Positions 31,328-43,020 of a DNA stretch of 64,000 nucleotides are shown here, one piece after another (positions within the stretch are counted from its first letter, which is position 1; each line of letters starts with the position of its first letter). The translations under genes and the position numbers were made by a program. The notes under the pieces were generated by a model. It did not search any database. It worked only from the letters and a program-made list of their open reading frames with translations, and had not been told where the DNA came from. The DNA comes from Bombyx mori (Eukaryota > Arthropoda > Insecta > Lepidoptera > Bombycidae), in NCBI RefSeq assembly GCF_030269925.1, contig NC_085128.1:2110501-2174500 (forward strand). The letters are read 5' to 3'.

Positions 31328-32105
31328 TAAATACACATTCTTCTTCTCAGTCGTTTGCACGCTTGGTCGTGGTCATCATTTCGGGTGGTGGTCCGCTTCA
31401 CCAGACGTCACCATTCCTATATTCCTATGCAGGACCACAAACCATATTTCGTTTTACCACCAATAAGCCAACGACTAGATATAAACACATGCTCATTAAT
31501 ACCGCGGATACAGCTTAAAACTTTGGTAGCCAATTATGATCATTGTCAAGTCATGAGAGCACCCGTGAACACACTTCGAATTTAATATAGACTTTTCTAA
31601 TAAACATACATGATAATGTCACTGTCCCACAATTAAGTATTTAGAATTTACCACATTTATTGTTTATTCGGACTGCTTTTCTAACTCTGCCTAAAGAAAG
31701 ATATTCTTTCCAGAATACAAAAAATATTCAGATAAACATTTTTATAGCCTTTACAATATGCGTTACAGAATCAACGGCCATGAAAAATACTGTAATAAAC
31801 AAATTGACAGTCGAGATTCCGCTGCGAAAAGATTACCTCGGTCTCGGACCCTGTTCATATAAAATTCACGTAGTAAGAGCCAAGATGCAACACTTTAAAT
31901 TGTTCCCTGCGAGATCGGATCGCGTTCTATAAAGAACTTATTCTGTAAAGTAACTTGGAACTTTCTCGAACGTTCCCATTTGTTATTATTAGCTGGCTTT
32001 AGTTCGAAACAGTTGCGGTATTGGATTCGAATTGATAATCTATTTTTTTTTATTTCGGTCTGAATTGGGATTTGGGTCGCATAGTATAAAAAGCCATAAT
32101 TGAAA
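31328..32105. other. Unassigned DNA
   Basis: No recognised repeat or gene. A 90-codon frame at 31660-31932 shows no domain. Confidence 0.4.
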
Positions 32106-32480
32106 TGAAGATGCTTAGGGCTGAAATGAAGATGCTGAGGTGGATGTGCGGCGAGACCAGGCTTGATAAAATCCGCAACGAGAATGTGCGTGGAAGCCTC
32201 GGTGTACGGAAATCGCCGACAAGATGCAGGAGAGTAGGCTGAGATGATATGGTCACGTAAAAAGAAAGCCACCTGACTACGTCGGAAATTCGGCACTACT
32301 GCTCGACTTCCCTGGTCCGAGACCTAGAGATAGACCCAAGACAAAGTGGAAGGATGTAGTGCTGAAGGGCAAAAGGGAATGCAATGTTGCTGACGAGGAT
32401 ATCGAAGACAGAGCGAAGTGGAGGAGTAAGGTAAGAAAAGCTGACCCCACTATAATGTGGGATAAATAGCTGGGAAGAGG
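32106..32480 (+). pseudogene. RTE-like LINE fragment (RT C-terminus)
   Basis: The + strand reads AEMKMLRWMCGETRLDKIRN and then, with frame breaks, LRWYGHVKRKPPDYVG, KTKWKDVV and KWRSKVRKADPT...WDK. This order is typical of the C-terminal part of endonuclease/reverse-transcriptase LINEs of the RTE type in insects. Frameshifts and stops make it a pseudogene. The ADPT...WDK end is also seen at 43021-43500 and 47386-47600. Confidence 0.7.
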
Positions 32481-33390
32481 TAGAGAGTATAAAAGCCGTA
32501 ATTATTTCTAATATTGCATTTATTGCTATTCTATTCCAATAAGTAATTTCAAATTTTTAAATAATATCATTAGGAGGTCTAATAACTACTTTTTACGGCC
32601 AAAAAATTAAAATAAATTTTATACTTTACCAAACAATGCGTGAAAATTAAGCCTCAACGAGTTCGATTACACATTCCACATAATTTTGGTATTGTTCGAT
32701 ATCTTCTGCCACAGATTTTTGTATTGGATAAATAGACCTTACCCAATCGGAGCCCTGATATAAACAGATTGCTGTGTGATTAATCACCATGACTACGCGA
32801 ATATACTTATGCTTAAGCTAGAAGTCGTCCGGTTACGCTGGTATAGCCCTCTAAGTTACCAGCTTAGATAAGGGAAAAAAGCTAGAAGATGAAAATCATA
32901 TTGACATTACTACAGCGGTTTTTTTATCTTTGTGAACTTATGAAAACAAAGATGGTGATATCTGTGAATGTTACATATGCTACCACCAATGGCGTTTGAG
33001 AAGTATGAATATACAAATAAGTGGAGAAGTAAATTATATAAAGATATCACTACAAAATATTAACAATGAGTCCAGTACTCTGATTATCATTTAAGAATAA
33101 ACGAATGGTCTCGCAATTACAGAGTTCTGTTTCGATTCTAGGTCGCGTATTCAGTATCTATGTTAATGATTCTTGGCATTGGAGACCAGAATTTAACAGT
33201 CCTTAGATCATAACATCCTTATGAATAACAAAAACTGATACAAGGAATAATTGTTAAATCTATTTGCATCCTGTTTGTTAAATTAGTTTACCGCAAGACA
33301 CATACCAGAGTAGAATTTACAGGAATTTACATTTAATTAGGGTTTGGATGGATGGAATGAAATACATTGACGGAATGACCTTCAACCTTT
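32481..33390. other. Mostly unassigned; short BMC1-like tail
   Basis: A short segment near 32826-32885 (ggtatagccctctaagttac, ttagataagggaaaaaa) resembles the last 60 bp of a BMC1-like 3' UTR on the + strand. The rest is not recognised. Confidence 0.4.
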
Positions 33391-33545
33391 TTATTATTTA
33401 TTGCCTAATGCCCATATTTAGATGGTATACAAGTTTACGAGCCATCTGGTGTTAATTGGTTACCATAAACACCGACATAAATGCCGCCACCAACATTGAG
33501 ACATGAGTCCTAAGTCTCATTTTTACAGTACACAACCGTTGTAAG
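33391..33545 (-). repeat. Old Bm1 remnant
   Basis: ttattgcctaatgcc, gagccatctggtgttaattg and gccgccaccaacattgagac follow minus-strand Bm1 order with many changes. Confidence 0.6.
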
Positions 33546-33946
33546 CGTTAGCCAGCGTTAAGGAACTTTATTGCAAGATTCTAGTCCAATTTTCCAAAGC
33601 AAAGACTCAGGTCTTCATTAAACCTCCAACAGTTAAGCAATACATCTCACCTGCTGTTAGAAACTTCAGAAACTCCCAACTAGTTACTTGTTCAGTATAC
33701 TGTACCGAACATCTTGTACTAATTGCGTACAAGAACTTATCGAAGAACATAAAGTTTCTTAAGTTGAAGTCGGAAATTTCGTAAGTCTGTATAACTGTAC
33801 AAATGATGAAAAGGCTAGTGTTTTTACAAAAATATACGGTGTCGGGTAAATTTTTATGAACATTTTACAAATACACCTTGTAAGTGAAAAGTATTATTAA
33901 TCTGCTGTATAATTACCATCGTTGTAGTTCATAATTCGCGAACCAG
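33546..33946. other. Unassigned DNA
   Basis: Nothing recognised. Confidence 0.4.
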
Positions 33947-34579
33947 CTATCTTAAACGAAGGCAGTTATGGTAGCCGCCTGTGACGCATAAGACTCTGAG
34001 TACTGCATCTCGACTGTACTGAACTGGGTTACCGAAGAATCCAGTGCATTCAGGCAGCCTGACGGGCCGCTGTACCGTAGGGACGTTGGGGTCATTGGGG
34101 TGTCGATGCGAATCTGGTTGTAGTGTTGACCGCGGCAAGCCCCCTACTCTGACCGGGTTCTGACTCCGACCGAAGACAGGACGTCGGGTGAGAGAGTATC
34201 GTTTAGTGCGGTAAAGCTCTAACAATATTCTTGGGCAATATCCTTGGGCCCGCGGTCTGCTGCCAGAATCAGAAGACCGACAAGTTCCATATTCCATATT
34301 TTCTAGATACGGAAAACTAGTAGAAGGTTCGGCCCCCTGCCCAGAAAAAAAAACTGGTGCATAAAACAACAACAAGATATAGTGTGTTCCGCGATTTTCG
34401 GTTGATATGCAAACGTCGAAATAACTGTCTTCATATTGGAGAGCATTTCTCATGATCACTGCTACGCCAATGCACGATAAAACGAAATCGTCGTAATTAC
34501 CAATTTTTATAAGAAAGCTCCTTAACGCCACTTGCGGCCGGGGTTGACTGATCGAAATCGGGCTCACTGAGTTTCTCAC
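33947..34579 (-). other. 210-codon open frame, function unknown
   Basis: An uninterrupted minus-strand frame of 210 codons that is not part of any element I recognise. The first 90 residues are hydrophobic and ordinary. The second half is rich in Pro, Arg and Ser with no repeated motif (RRPVFGRSQNPVRVGG region). No transmembrane pattern, signal peptide, catalytic motif or zinc ligand pattern stands out. The underlying DNA (33960-34340) has higher GC than its surroundings and looks like repeat-derived sequence. On the + strand it leads into a BMC1-like 3' UTR at 34556, so it could be non-coding LINE or other repeat DNA read backwards. Confidence 0.3.
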
Positions 34580-34715
34580 TGAATCTTCTCAGGGGGCACG
34601 ATTCCGATCCGGTGGTAGATTCTGCGATGCAATCTATCTGGATCTATCCCGTGTGCTCACCTACCTGACTGCCCGTAGCTGGAATAGCCCGTTAGGTTAA
34701 CAGCCAATAGTTAGT
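34556..34715 (+). repeat. BMC1-like LINE 3' UTR fragment
   Basis: ctcactgagtttctcactg, gattccgatccggtggtag and agctggaatagcccgttagg correspond to the BMC1-type 3' UTR. The right hairpin arm is changed (CTCAGGGGG). Confidence 0.7.
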
Positions 34716-35001
34716 AAAGAAAAGGGGATATAAATCGTCACGTAACGAAAAATCGTAATAGCCGTGGCTCTAAATTTAAACGTAAACAAATGTGGTCTTT
34801 AAACTCATACAAGTAATGACAAAACTTAGATGCACAATTTTCCTTTTTTGATGCTATTTACTGTATTTTTTCCTTTGTTACTTAGTTGGATTTTTGATAA
34901 GAGACAGAATAATTTACTAACTGTGTACGAGACGTTGAATCAACGTGAGGTATAGGTGTCGACTAGAGACAGATCCAGCATGGCCAACCTAAAGCGACTT
35001 G
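34716..35001. other. Unassigned DNA
   Basis: Nothing recognised before the TSD at 35002. Confidence 0.4.
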
Positions 35002-35899
35002 ATACCGTGCATGCTTTTTTTTTTCGGGGGTAATCCTCATGGCCTACCTCCACCTGGGGAAAGGCGGAGGGGCGTGCCGGACTCCTACCGGCTAAAACCA
35101 CCCCGGTGTCTCCCCACAAGTGCGCGCGGGGCCGCGGGAATCGAAATTCTTCCGCAGCCCCACACCGATGCTGGCCCGGTCTGTCCAGGCCTCGTCTCCT
35201 GCACGGGGTAGTGAGGCGTTCAGCTACCCCGTGCATCGCCTCAGAGGCACGCGCCGACACCCGTACGCGCCTCCGTCTCGGGTCCATCGACCCAGAGACC
35301 CATTCATGGGGGGCGGAAAAGGGCGTTGTCCGCCCTTCTCCTGCACCTGGTGCGCCTTCTGCGGCCGGGGAAGGGAGTCGAGATCTCCCTCTCCCGTTGC
35401 GTAGTTTCCTTCTGCGACATCACGTCCTCGCAGAAGGACACCACCGCGTCCCACGACTCTGCGCTGCCGACCATCCTCCGCACTACGGCCGGCAGCGACA
35501 GATCGCTTCCTACTTCATTTGTGAGGACACGGCGCTGCTCCTCCCAAGCTACACACTCGGCGAGCGTGTGTTGCACCTGTCCTCCCCGCAGTGGTGACAC
35601 CGAGCGTCCGGCTCCCTGTCTATGCGGCACAGGTACTTGCCGAAGCAACCGTGCCCCGACAGCACCTGTGTCACCCTAAACGACAGGGAGCCGTGCCTTC
35701 TCCCGAGCCAGTCGTCGAGTACTGGCCGGATCGCCTCGACGGTTGCGAGGCCGGCAGTAGGGCGCAGAAGCCTTTGCCGCCATTCCACCACCAAGGCTTG
35801 ATGGAGCTCCTGTCGGCGCAACGCGATCTACCGCTGCACCGGCCTCGAGCCCCGTTCCCGCTCTTCCTCGCGCCATCGATGTAATATACCGTGCATGCT
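35002..35899 (-). mobile_element. 5'-truncated R1-clade LINE, second family, with 14-bp TSD
   Basis: The body 35016-35885 is flanked by a perfect 14-bp direct repeat ataccgtgcatgct (35002-35015, 35886-35899). The tail is a T run on the left. The minus strand encodes the C-terminal end of an R1-type ORF2 in two frames: RVTQVLSGHGCFGKYLCRI and CHHCGED (35549-35821), then HTLAECVAWEEQRR...SDLSLPAVVRRMVG (35304-35648). A small deletion inside the zinc motif, at about 35570, shifts the frame. Sequence and 3' UTR differ from the 4.7-kb and 54.5-kb elements, so this is a different family of the same clade. Confidence 0.9.
35304..35821 (-). pseudogene. ORF2 C-terminus of second R1-clade family, frameshifted
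   Basis: The two overlapping minus-strand frames correspond to the thumb/C-terminal zinc region of R1-clade ORF2 proteins. The Cys-His ligands CHHC are in the first frame and H...C (HTLAEC) in the second. The intervening D-T-A-E residues are lost. No endonuclease or polymerase core is present because the insertion is 5'-truncated. Confidence 0.82.
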
Positions 35900-36684
35900 G
35901 ATGCAACCATTCAGTGCGGGCGTATGTACATTGCTATCTGAAAGTCATAACTAGATAACTTCGAAGTTCGGTGGTGACGCATAATTATGTAAAGTAATGT
36001 TTTATACAAAAATACAACATAATGATAATATGAAACAGATGATTGGTGCGTATGTTGAAATTCGAGCATTATTCGTGTTCGAAACCTCGATAGTGAACAT
36101 TTTTATAATACACAATTCAAACAATACAATTTTACATCTGAATAAACGTGAATAAACGGATATTTATCTTTGCAATTTTTTTTTTAAAGATACCCTTTTA
36201 AATAAGAAAGTTCTTTCTTGACCGATTTTCTAAGCGAAAACGAGCACAGTAAAAAACAGTAAAATTTTACGCACAAAACCACCAATTTAATACGAATGAA
36301 AGCAAATCGCTCCAAAAGAAAACATCACACGTTTTTAAATATCGACTCGCGTGGTCCTCCTTAAGCCAGGGACATTAAGATAAAAAAAACCTCACAATAA
36401 AACGCTCTGAACAGACTCGCTCGGTCTATTTGCGAAGGCCGCAAGGGTAAACACAAAACAAGATGAAGATAGGCCTCCATTCCACGGGAAGGGTTCTGTC
36501 CTAAATACGTTTCGTCAAAGGCCGGTGACAAACGGATTCCAGCCTCGGGCGGGGCCTGAACACATGAAAACACACTTGATCCTAGAATGAAATTAAACGG
36601 TCTACTCTAGTTCGGGATTCTAAGGCACATGGTCGAAGTCTCAGATATGCTATATAGCGGCTGTTTCAGCATTAAGCGCACTTT
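35900..36684. other. Unassigned AT-rich DNA
   Basis: No recognised feature. Confidence 0.4.
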
Positions 36685-37200
36685 CTTATGGCTTAGAAGA
36701 CTGAACGATCTTATGGCCCACCGGTGTTAAGTAGTGTTACGCACTGGGGTTCGGGATAAATAAAAAATTCTACCGAATTACAAGTTAACACTGTATTTGC
36801 ACTTAGATCACTTAAAACATTCAAAAAACACTTTAAAACTCTCAATTCGCTTCTTCCGCTTCGCTTCAGGTGATCCGTTCGCTGTTTCGCTTCGAGTAGT
36901 TCCGATTACTGAATGACTGCGTGCCATCCCTGCAACGCTTTTATAATCGATACCACATCCCTAGAACTATCGAGAATATTCCACATATCTCTAGTATTGT
37001 TTCCGCTATCTGACAATAGATGGCGTTGTACTTTTCGAGCGTTCTAGGTGCCACTAGATCCTTCGATATTCGTTCGACTATTCGACGATAGATGAAGTTA
37101 CTCTTACCGGCGTAACAGTAGCGCGCCATAATGTAAGCGCCGCCAGATACCTTGAGAGATTAGTTCTAAGCCTCTAGAGCTCTAAGCCTCAGTAGACAAG
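36685..37200 (-). repeat. Old Bm1 SINE split by an LTR-like insertion
   Basis: ttatggcttagaagactg and gcccaccggtgttaa (36685-36734) and then gtaagcgccgccag, ccttgagagattagttctaa (37122-37200) are the two parts of one minus-strand Bm1. The interruption at 36735-37117 falls within ggtgttaagtgg. Confidence 0.75.
36735..37117 (-). mobile_element. Probable solo LTR (383 bp)
   Basis: It begins TGTTACGC and ends GCGTAACA (TG...CA with a short terminal inverted repeat). It is flanked by GTAG on both sides (36731-36734, 37118-37121), the 4-bp duplication expected of LTR elements. On the minus strand a TATA box (TTATAAAAG, about 36938-36946) lies some 30 bp upstream of TCATTCAGTAATC (36904-36916), which contains the arthropod initiator TCAGT. 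That sets orientation and a U3/R boundary near 36910. No internal coding region is present, so recombination between two LTRs has probably removed it. The alternative is a non-autonomous DNA element with 8-bp inverted ends. Confidence 0.7.
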
Positions 37201-38925
37201 TGAAATCAACAGTAACCTGTATGACATCAGGAAATTTGGGTAATCAAGAATTTTATTGAAATAATGAAAACATAAATAACTACAAATTCCTTCCAAAATT
37301 AATAGCGTTCTGAAACACATTTACTGCCCGTATATTTGACACTACAGAAGATCTTCAGATATTCAAGGAACTTTTGGACGAGAATGGCATACTGGCACTG
37401 TTCTTTTGACACTATTATAATATATTACGCTTATCAGATGTTTTTTTGGGTTTGCGTTAATAAACTTGCCTTTTACTCCAGACCTAAAATTGTTTTATTA
37501 AGCAAATTATCGATTGTACTACGTAAGATTTAGTATAAAAGCAAAATATTTATAGTTCCGCTGTAGCAGGTATGGGCGGGCAACCTTTGACATGTTGAGG
37601 GCCAAATATAGCGTGTAAATACGTTCGCGCACCGCGTTTAAAAGTACTTAATTATTATTATTTTTTTAAATAGTGATAATAATTTTATACGACTATGTTA
37701 TTCAATTCCATTTTTGCCGGTTTTGGCCCATTTATGCGCTATAGTATAGTTCAGTTAAAATGAAATTTAGAAATTTATTTAGGTTAGAATGATAAGATCT
37801 AAAATCGTGAACATTTATAAATTTATTTGTTCAGGTATTTAATGCTGGACTGAAAGACTAAGCGTAATGAAAGAATTTTCAAAACAAACTCAACAACCGA
37901 TCATTGAAGTTTCTTCTCTCTTTTCATTTTTCATTCTAAAGTCGGATAGAAAAGATCGGTGGAAACGCACTCTAGAGGATCTCAGTGGTTGTAGTTGTAA
38001 AGATGAACTCTGCTCCTCTCTGCTGCTCAAATAACTCTGTTATCTCTCTGTCTGTCTGTCTGTTATCTCTCTGACTGTCTGTTATTGAGGCAATGAAAAA
38101 GAAAAAAGAAACAAATTGAGACCCATCAGAAACTGAGCTCCGGTTTTAGCTTACACTGTTACAAACTTTGTTCCAGTCAAGGTCTAAGAAAGCTGGCCGA
38201 AACGTAGTATTTAAAAGTTAAAAGCCCGTTAATTTTAATTTTTATGTTGTACAATTATCGTCCCCCCTGTTAACTCAGAAACAGTGGTGAATCATACTTC
38301 GCGCAAACCTCATGTTAATTACGCCTAAAGCATTCGGAGGGCTTTGTTTGAGTCATTACCGGTGTTCTAATGAAAACAACGCGTTTTATTGTTCGAGGAA
38401 ATTAATCGTTGTGGGTAAATTTTGAACAAGGTTTTTTTTTACTGTGAACTCAACTTTTTCAATTTGCTTTGAATGCAGAATTCCTGTTCAGTTATTCAAT
38501 GCCATAACATAGCAGCAACAATTTTTTTACAGATTTAAAAGATCAGATCCATAAATTTTGCTAACAAATATTTTTTTAGCGATAGCCATCATTACGTAGG
38601 GACACAGTTTGTTATGTAAACAAAATTGTTCGTAGGCATAACGGCTGCGCCCGCAAGCTCCGTGCTTTTTACTTTTTAAGTTCAGTCGTGAATAAACGCT
38701 CCGATTAACCAGTTGTGTTATTTAATTATCTCGCTTCCGATAACCCCCTGAACCATTATTGACCACTACCAAAAGAACTCCTAAAATTATAAACAATATT
38801 TCAGAGATGGATGAATCGCGCTAAATGACAATTTCAAGATTACTTATAAGCTTCAAAAAACAAACATTCTTCCGAGCAATTTCACCAGCTAGGTGGAAGA
38901 TCTTAACTTTTTTTTATTATCATCT
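37201..38925. other. Unassigned DNA with a short TCTG microsatellite
   Basis: About 1.7 kb without a recognised repeat. A (TCTG)n-type microsatellite lies near 38045-38085. Sequence near 37565-37610 (ggtatgggcgggcaacc...gagggccaaat) might be the end of a DNA transposon, but no partner end is found. Confidence 0.4.
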
Positions 38926-39115
38926 TCATCATCATAATCAGTCTTTATCTGCCCACTACTGGACATAGGTCTTCCCCAATGCCTTCCTTCCTTCCTTTTT
39001 TATTATAAACGAATATAATTATTTATAAATGAGCACACGGCCCACTTGATGGTGAGTGGTTACCGTCGCTCATGTCCGTCAGCAAGACCAATTCGCTGGC
39101 TCGCGAAATCGATTT
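38926..39115 (-). repeat. Two LINE 3' tails (RTE-like, then another LINE)
   Basis: atcatcttcatcatcataat followed by gcccactactggacatagg is the reverse of an RTE-like LINE end (YVQQW...stop plus GAT-type tail; compare 49361-49595). From about 39000, gagcacacggcccacttgat and ggtgagtggttaccgtcgct match the tail of the LINE at 45411-45640. Confidence 0.6.
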
Positions 39116-39552
39116 CTCCTGATCTTCACGCTCCATACAATACTAACACATTTTTATATTAATTTAAGTTGCTCCATACAAACCTGCCTTTTAATTCACC
39201 CTGAAAATTCTGTCAACCAGCCGAAGATGAGGATGTCTTATTTAGTACGCTTTTATTAACTTCGCGTATTTGTTTGTATGGATGTAATGGGATCTTTGAG
39301 ATTTATATTCGCCGACATCACGACGTCTGATTGACTTAAAAATTTGCATACGCATTAAGGACCGTTGACAATACAATAATTTTATAACTTCGCTTTAATA
39401 TTAATATCCTTACCAAGAGCAGCAGGATGGTAAAAAACTATGAATTATTGGTTCGGTCTGCTATTTAAACTAAATTTTTTCAACATCAGCTTCAGTTTGA
39501 CAAAAGTAATCGGGTTGTTTTGACGATACCTGGTTAATTGCGACTTCATCTA
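39116..39552. other. Unassigned DNA
   Basis: Nothing recognised. Confidence 0.4.
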
Positions 39553-39803
39553 CAGCAACCTTTCCCAAAGTGGGTGATAATGCCCCCTTGTGGGGCGCAG
39601 GACTAAAGGGGGCGATAACAGACCCAGAAAAAAAATAGGGGCGTTGTGTAGAGGCTTGGGAGGCGATTTGTAATTTCATCTAGGAGGACTCTTAGATGCC
39701 AATATTCGCTGTAGTGGTTTTTAAGTAAGTGAAAAAATGGGGGCGTTAAAAAATAATTTATTCTCAAAGTGGGCAGTAGACAAAATGAGTTTGGGAGCTC
39801 CTG
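39553..39803. mobile_element. Possible hAT-type MITE
   Basis: The left end CAGCAACCTTTCCCAAAGTG and the reverse complement of the right end, CAGGAGCTCCCAAACTC, share the CAG...CCCAAA pattern typical of hAT termini. Inside are complementary-looking runs (gcccccttgtgggg, gggggcg). The segment is 251 bp and non-coding. I could not see a clean 8-bp TSD, so the call is tentative. Confidence 0.4.
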
Positions 39804-39995
39804 ATCTGCAGCACACATAGTCCGATTTAAATTTTCTTATACGAAGTATGATCGCCCATCTTGAACACTTAAAGTTAAGCAGCAGGTTAGCTCTACCTCT
39901 GGCATTGCTAATTTCCATATGCAACGGTAACCACTTACCATCAGATAGGCCGTATGCTCGTCTGCCTACAAGGGCAAAAACTTACAACACTGAAT
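39804..39995 (+). repeat. LINE 3' tail remnant
   Basis: ggtaaccacttaccatcag and gccgtatgctcgtctgcctac (about 39925-39985) are the + strand version of the LINE tail seen at 45411 and 49775. The upstream part is unassigned. Confidence 0.6.
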
Positions 39996-40241
39996 TTTTT
40001 TTATTGCTTAGATGGTTGGACGAGCTCACAGCCCACCTGGTGTTAAGTGGTTACTGGAGTCCATAGACATCTACAACATTAATGCGCTACCCACCTTGAG
40101 ATATAAGTTCTAAGGTCTCAGTATACATAGTTACAACGGCTGCCCCACCCTTCAAACCGAAACGCATTACTGCTTCACGGCAGAAATAGGGAGGGTGGTG
40201 GTACCTACCCGCGCAGACTCAGAAGAGGTCCTACCACCAGT
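39996..40241 (-). mobile_element. Bm1 SINE, truncated at the CCAGTT point
   Basis: Minus-strand copy with tail T run at 39996 and conserved body. It ends ctaccaccagtt, the same cut point as other short copies. Confidence 0.9.
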
Positions 40242-40887
40242 TAAAATTTTTTCATTGGACTGGTAGATCATAATTAATATTCAACCTCCTTAAAATTCAA
40301 TTCCGTTCCAGAAACGCTCCATACTTTTATGATTACAAATACATTAATATAATTTATTTAACAATCGCTGTATGCGTAATTAAAGGCACAAATAATAGTG
40401 CCATAAACTTTCATCTCTCAACTGTCTGACACTCTTGACGACACTGCGACACCGTTAACGACACTCGACATTGGACTATAGAACTGCGCTTGTGCTGCGT
40501 GTCGACAGTATGTGCATCAGATCGGTACGCAGTCGATTCCTTATTCAACCCTAGTTTCTTGAGCTGAAATAATTTTGTGGTCTAAAATACAAGTTTTGGA
40601 ATGTTTTTTTTTTATTTTATTAATCGACTTTGTCAAACTACTGAATGAGGGTAGCACAACCTGCATCCACTTTCTAAGAATCTCACAGCTTGAATCATAA
40701 AATTGGAAATAAAGATTTGGAGACGACGAGGTGGTAAGGAATGCACAGTCAAGTCTGAATTAGCGATTTAGTGCCGTGGGAACCTTCGTCCGTCTGTGAA
40801 ATAAAAAAAATATATAATAAAGAAGTTGGATAACTTAAATTTAAGAATCTACCAATCACTTTACTTACTTATACTTTATTGCAGCTT
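40242..40887. other. Unassigned DNA
   Basis: Nothing recognised; AT-rich with a cgacac-rich patch near 40435-40470. Confidence 0.4.
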
Positions 40888-41165
40888 TTAGTGGAGACCA
40901 TATGACTGTGTTATCCTTGCAACGCATATGTTGACTATAATATCACCACGCCCTTGAAAGAACGTATTACGATGACGAGAACGATGACCGATGCTGGAGG
41001 TACCTAAAAGCACCGTTAGTCGATCGGGAGGATCCAAAATGACGTGGCGACGTCGACTGTTTACCATTCGGTCCACAGGATCGGGAATGAAGTTCCGGCG
41101 GCCACGTTGAGAGGGTTCTCGTGTCGGGCCGCTTTTTCGAAATGCAAATAAGTGAACTTAATGTG
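40888..41165 (-). pseudogene. BMC1-like LINE fragment (RT C-terminal tail)
   Basis: The minus strand reads KAARHENPLNVAAGTS and, after a one-base frameshift, IPDPVDRMVNSRRRHVILDP then LTVLLGTSSIGH. This is the same C-terminal tail as the + strand fragment at 13885-14104. No polymerase core or 3' UTR hairpin is present. Confidence 0.72.
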
Positions 41166-42426
41166 GTACCACATTATTAACCTCGAAACGAAGATATCTA
41201 CGAGTAGAACGTATCAATACTCTTTTAACTTGGACCAAAACAAAACAGACAGTATACTCATAAACCGATGTCGTATAAAAAGTCAGCGTGAATAACCTTA
41301 CAGTTCGTAAATTTTACGACATACCACGGCAGGCATTTGTATGTGATCTCTCCGTCTGCGGATCCTGAGGCTTTATCGTTAGTTAGCGACATGTTTTATT
41401 GCATCTGTTGACATTTACACCGCGAGATATGATGGCTGAATAGTAGATGGGATATCGTAAAGTTTTCCTTCATTAATGTTAATGCATTCTTGTTTTATTT
41501 TCGGCATTAATCCCATAGAGTAGAGTGCAGGGATATTAACATAAAGCTATTATAGTTTTTGTTCAAGTTTAACATTACCAAATGTAATTAATTTTAGAAC
41601 AGGGATAGGCAATGCATCTTCAAAATCTTCTGAGTAGCAGTTCAGTAACTGAGCAAGGGAAAGTTCTTAGAATCTTTTCAAGAATGGCTGCCTGAAACTG
41701 TTTCTTTTCTGAATTAAATGGTTGACAGCATTGAGATTCAATAACGTGCTAAGTACCGTTTAAAATTATTTTGATGTTCTTTAAAAACATTTCTTGATAA
41801 TTACTATTTCTTTATTATATGAATGTTGATTTGACAAATTTTGAACACTAATGTCATATAACACATGATACAATTAAAATCATAAAGTAGAACATGATTA
41901 AGCTTAATAAAACAAAAACGGAAATTAAATTAATCATCCGACAAACATATACAAGTTCCAAAAAGAACAATTTTTTGACTATCAGTCTTGCCTAGAGGTA
42001 CTAGGCTTTTTCGAAGCTAGAACAGCTACCTACCTAGGCCAATACTGCACTGAACTACTAAAATTATATCTGCTAAACAACAATAACTGGCAAGGTCGTC
42101 AACTGAGTTGGATATTTGTACTTGTAGGTTAGTTACGTTTAGAAAAATGTTTAAGGGCATCATCCTCCACGTTAGTAATAGGCAGGTTAATGTAATTGTT
42201 TAATGTGTTATATTGTGAATAATTGTTTTTTTCCTTACATGATAAGTTAGATTAGTTTCCGTTATCGAATTGTTTTGTCGTAATTGTAAGGAAAGTTGTT
42301 GTACAAATTCACCACTATGTCTTGTTTTGTCGTGCGCACATAACTTATGTTGCAAGCCAGATTTGGTTCTTTTTACTTGTGTTTTTTATGTATCTTTTTA
42401 GCTTGTGATATGTATTGTGAGCTTAA
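41166..42426. other. Unassigned AT-rich DNA
   Basis: About 1.26 kb, no recognised repeat, gene or RNA. Confidence 0.45.
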
Positions 42427-42677
42427 TCTATATATATAAAAATGAATTGCTGTTCGTTAGTCTCGCTAAAACTCGAGAACGGCTGGACCGATTTGGCTAA
42501 TTTTGGTCTTGAATTATTCGTGGAGTCCAGAGAAGGTTTAAAAGGTGAATAAATGTGAAAATGCCTGGAATTATATAAAAACAAACAATTTTGTTTTTTT
42601 TTTAAGTTCATTTTATACAATAGTTTAGGTCTTTTATTTATCGATTGAGGCACTACGAAGTCTGCCGGGTCAGCTAG
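42427..42677 (+). mobile_element. Helitron-like non-autonomous element, family B
   Basis: TCTATATATATAAAAATG at the start (TC after host A) and gtctgccgggtcagCTAG at the end, followed by T. It is shorter than the 2421-2707 copy, with an internal deletion that loses the cccttt...cggacgg segment. It has no inverted repeats, no TSD and no ORF. Confidence 0.75.
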
Positions 42678-43020
42678 TAAATAAATAAATTAATAACAAA
42701 CAATCCAATAAATACACGAAATTCAACAGAATCGGGACATTCAGCCCTTCAATAAAATACAGAACGTTAAGCGACAAACGAGCGAAATAAAAAGGGCCGC
42801 TTTTCACCGTATAAGCGTTACCATAAAAAAGGTTTTCAGTGAGCAAGTGAATCATAATTTATGAATTCCGGTGTCCGGGCCACGTTGGAGATTTACGCGG
42901 GGTCATTGTGTCGGCGCGATCCTGGACTACAACTCACACAGACTTAGCAACGGCGCAGAGGGTATTGTTGTCGTAATTTCATTAGACTTACCCGAACTCA
43001 ATCGGGTATAGAAGTTTCGG
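42678..43020. other. Unassigned DNA
   Basis: Nothing recognised. Confidence 0.4.

Noticed and set aside
38045..38085. CRISPR-like or regulatory tandem repeat (tctgtctg)
   Set aside because: A plain tetranucleotide microsatellite in eukaryotic DNA, no spacers.
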